64,000 bases of DNA from Mugil cephalus (lineage: Eukaryota; Chordata; Actinopteri; Mugiliformes; Mugilidae). A program made the position numbers and the translations under genes. Below are positions 61,375 to 64,000 of the stretch, one piece after another (position 1 is the stretch's first letter; each line of letters begins with the position of its first letter). The DNA is taken from contig NC_061790.1 of the NCBI RefSeq assembly GCF_022458985.1, positions 17,340,397 to 17,404,396 on the forward strand. The letters run 5' to 3'. The notes below the pieces were generated by a model. That model made no database searches, was not told where the DNA came from, and saw only the letters and a program-made list of their open reading frames with translations.

Positions 61375-62413
61375 CTGTGGGAGGAAGCCGTCTCTGTTAT
61401 TTCTGCTCATCATCATGAAATAGAAACTTTTTTTTTTTTTTTTTTGGCTATATAATAATGTATTTTTAATCTTCACTATTTAGTCTCAACGTGACTGAAA
61501 TGTTTGAGGGTTCTGTGTGAATGAAACATATTACCGGGATCATTTGGCAGCATCAATTTTCATCCTGTGAGTTTGCACGTCTCATTATCCAGACAGTTAA
61601 CACTAACCTCGCATTAAAAAATGCGCTAATGCAATGAGGAAAACAGACGGCGAGTATGCTTGTGTTAAATGAGACATTAGTGTTTCTGTGAGAGGCAAAT
61701 CGGGTATTTAACAATTCAGTCATTCACAAATCTTTGGAAAAGAACGTAGCCCGCTGTGTCTCACCACCGTTTGCCGTATTTGCAGGTTAATATCGGCGTC
61801 CAAGTATTAAAGCAGTGGTTTTGGAAAGACAATGAATCAACTGCCTGTATGTGATGTGAAACAAATAATTCTACTGAGACTTGCTTCCCTCGTGTGAGTT
61901 TTAGGTTTTTGTTGCATAAAGGAACAGCTAAACAAATACATCAGGTCCATTCATCTTCCTTTTATTCCAAGTGTGGCATTGAAATTGGTTTTGAAATAAA
62001 CTCTCATCCATCAAATTCAAGTGTATAGAGACACACTGTCAGCTCAAGTATAACCACATGAAGCATCAATGTACGGATGGACAATGAGCAGAAAACATGT
62101 TGTCAGAGCAGCCAATTAGTTCGTCTAGAAAGTGGAATATTCTGAATCCAATTTGAGCTGCACAGCTTATTGAAGGCATAACCAAACCAAATGCAGAGTG
62201 ACACACACAACTAAAAGAACAGAAGGCAGCTGCAGTGAAGACTTAGAAAAACATCAGAAAGGAGGAAGCCCATTCTTTGGTGATGTCCATGAGTTCCAGA
62301 CTTAAAACACGGGACTGTGATTAAAAACGGAGCAATTCCTTTGAATCAAAGATGACAATCTGCATTTTAACAGCAACTTAAAAATGTTTTAGTAAAAAGC
62401 TAAAATAACGTTG

Positions 62414-62530
62414 TGATCAGCCATTACATTACGACCTAATATTGCGTAGGTGCCTATAAAACAGTTGTGACTGGGGATGGCTGCTGCCATCAAGGAGTGT
62501 CATTACTATGGGTTGGTATCGTACAGTATT
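62414..62530 (-). mobile_element. Tc1-like fragment (family 2), worn end
   Basis: GATCAGCCATTACATTACGACCTAATATTG resembles the family-2 terminal repeat (GGCATAACATTATGACCAC) with several changes. GTGTCATTACTATGGGTTGG parallels the 48.5-kb copy. It is a decayed relic. Confidence 0.45.
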
Positions 62531-63383
62531 GCACAGATAGATGTTTCCAACTAAATTATCCAGCAGCAGGTCAACTGATGACCAAATGAGTTTTCAATGC
62601 ATTCCTTGTACCTCAAGCTCATGAAACGTTTGCAGGTTAATAAAGCATTAGACCTCCACGTGAAGCCTTCAGAACGTGACTATACGCGATGCCCTGTGCT
62701 CCAAATGTAATCTCAAGACAATACGTTCTCTGCTTCATGTAGCCTGGATCTGACTCAGGTCTACTTCAAAACTTATTTGAGACACTGATCGAACTCGCAA
62801 AAACATCACAAGAGACCAAACAGACGATAGACACACTAGCCATCTGTCATTTACTCCACTCCAGCTGCTCCAATGACCATTAACTCCCCTCATGCCAGCT
62901 AATATTCCTTCTGATTCTGTATCTGCTGGCAATAAATGTCCATCTTTTACAGTCTGCTGGCTGATTTACACCAATTACAAGACTTTATGCTCCAGAGAGG
63001 ATGATCAGATTGTACGAGATGAATCAATAAAAAGTCTATTATCTCAGGCGATTATCTGGAGGTATCTCGCTGCTGGGATCAGATCAGGAGCGGGGCGAGC
63101 GTGGTGAGAGGCAGAGACGTGAGCGTCATACGTGCGCGCTTATTTTGACGCACAAACACACATCGCAATAATCATGCACGCACGCACACCGGGGCAGAGA
63201 TAAGGGCTGTCCCCATCTAAACCAAGTGCCTACCTACTCCTTCCCCAAGCGGAGCAGCAGCCACCACAATTACGGTAATCAAAGCATCTCAGCGAAGCAC
63301 ACTGATAGCAGGGCTCGGCAAATTCACATACATTCCCACACCTGAGAGCGCACTCACATGCCACAAACACAGGGACTGGCACA

Positions 63384-63385
63384 GA

Positions 63386-63416
<31 letters not shown>

Positions 63417-63432
63417 ATATACATATATATAA
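63384..63432. repeat. (TA)n microsatellite with inverted halves
   Basis: ATATATATATATATATATAT, then GTATATATGTATATATACATATATAT. The sequence is nearly self-complementary and could extrude a cruciform. Confidence 0.9.
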
Positions 63433-64000
63433 CAAGCACTCACAGAGACTGGCCTCTTGGGTCTTATCTGTATTTATGAGCGAGTAAATAGCTCCTGCAG
63501 ACAAGCAGGTCAGTGGGGGGAATTTCAGCCCTGTGAAAACCCCATTATTTGGTCCAATCATCTGTATGATGTCTGAAACTCTCCAAAAACTTTTTTCTTC
63601 TAGTCATCGAAAAAAAAAAAAAAAAGCGCTGCTCATCCAAAGTGAGCAGAGCACCTGATGTCATTCAAGGCTGCCCTAATGCAGTAAGTGAGAAATCGAT
63701 GGAAGTTAACTAAAAGGCCTTAAAAGAGTGGAATCGCTTATTTTCCTCCTGAATAAATTGCTTCATTCTGTGGAGATTGTCATCGGGTCTTAGGTTATTA
63801 CAGGGAGCGGGGTGTTGAGAGAGTGTGATCAATACAAACGCAGTCTAATACTTTCCATGTTGCGTAATAGACACAGATGAACCATTTTTACATACGAGGG
63901 ATCTGTGGGAAGATAGTGACAGGGAGGAAATTGATTTGGTAAACATATTAATCACTGCAAATCTAATATCTATATTTGTAATTTTTGGTTGGAATCCGTT

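Larger units (their letters stand above)
61375..64000 (-). other. elp3 intron running off the right edge
   Basis: The acceptor CCACAG precedes 61374 on the minus strand. No sequence encoding the preceding ELP3 segment (ending ...YEAVK in vertebrates) was found up to 64000, so the intron exceeds 2.6 kb. It holds poly-T/A runs, a TA microsatellite (about 63384-63432) and a Tc1 family-2 remnant near 62.4 kb. Confidence 0.75.

Noticed and set aside
1..64000. tRNA, snRNA, microRNA or rRNA genes
   Set aside because: None could be supported by eye. The hairpins noted (3775, 63384) lack the stem length or loop expected of a microRNA precursor. A covariance-model scan (tRNAscan-SE, Infernal) would decide.
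1..64000. Prokaryotic-style systems (operons, CRISPR, phage genes)
   Set aside because: All supported genes are spliced vertebrate genes, and no clustered co-directional open frames exist.

Overview
This is a stretch of vertebrate nuclear DNA, almost certainly from a ray-finned (teleost, probably percomorph) fish. The evidence is split genes with GT/AG introns, a teleost-style nociceptin precursor with a Tyr-Gly-Gly-Phe core, compact gene spacing, many CA/GT and TTTC microsatellites, and several decayed Tc1/mariner and hAT-type elements of the kinds common in fish genomes. Nothing bacterial or viral was recognised.

Four protein-coding genes can be reconstructed, alternating in strand. (1) The 3' half of znf395 (+, four exons, 361-4231), whose upstream exons lie off the left edge. 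(2) pnoc, the prepronociceptin gene (-, two coding exons, 14521-7958), complete in its coding part at 263 residues. (3) A Ser/Thr kinase of the STK35/PDIK1L family (+, three coding exons, 35221-42351), complete at 403 residues, with a likely leader exon and a CCAAT-pair promoter at 34.4-34.7 kb. (4) The 3' two thirds of elp3 (-, eight exons, 61374-47655), encoding most of the radical-SAM half and all of the acetyltransferase half of the Elongator catalytic subunit; its 5' exons lie off the right edge.

The order elp3 - kinase - pnoc - znf395 matches the mammalian ELP3-PNOC-ZNF395 neighbourhood apart from the kinase. From memory, human STK35 sits beside PDYN, the prodynorphin gene. A STK35-family kinase beside pnoc therefore looks like the other half of an ancient duplicated opioid-precursor/kinase block, kept here and apparently lost near mammalian PNOC. 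This is the most interesting point in the window.

Layout: 0-5 kb znf395 and its 3'UTR; 5.1-5.4 kb an hAT-like MITE; 7.7-14.5 kb pnoc; 14.5-34.4 kb a long gene-free interval with few recognisable transposons and several CpG-containing blocks that could be regulatory; 34.4-44.3 kb the kinase, whose second intron holds a broken Tc1 element; 47.4-61.4 kb elp3, whose introns are loaded with Tc1 copies, a LINE tail and other interspersed repeats; 61.4-64 kb an elp3 intron with one more Tc1 fragment and microsatellites. The genes do not form a single pathway: elp3 is a housekeeping tRNA-modification gene, pnoc a neuropeptide gene, znf395 a transcription factor and the kinase a probable signalling enzyme. 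Conservation, expression and repeat names could not be searched and are flagged as inference or memory.
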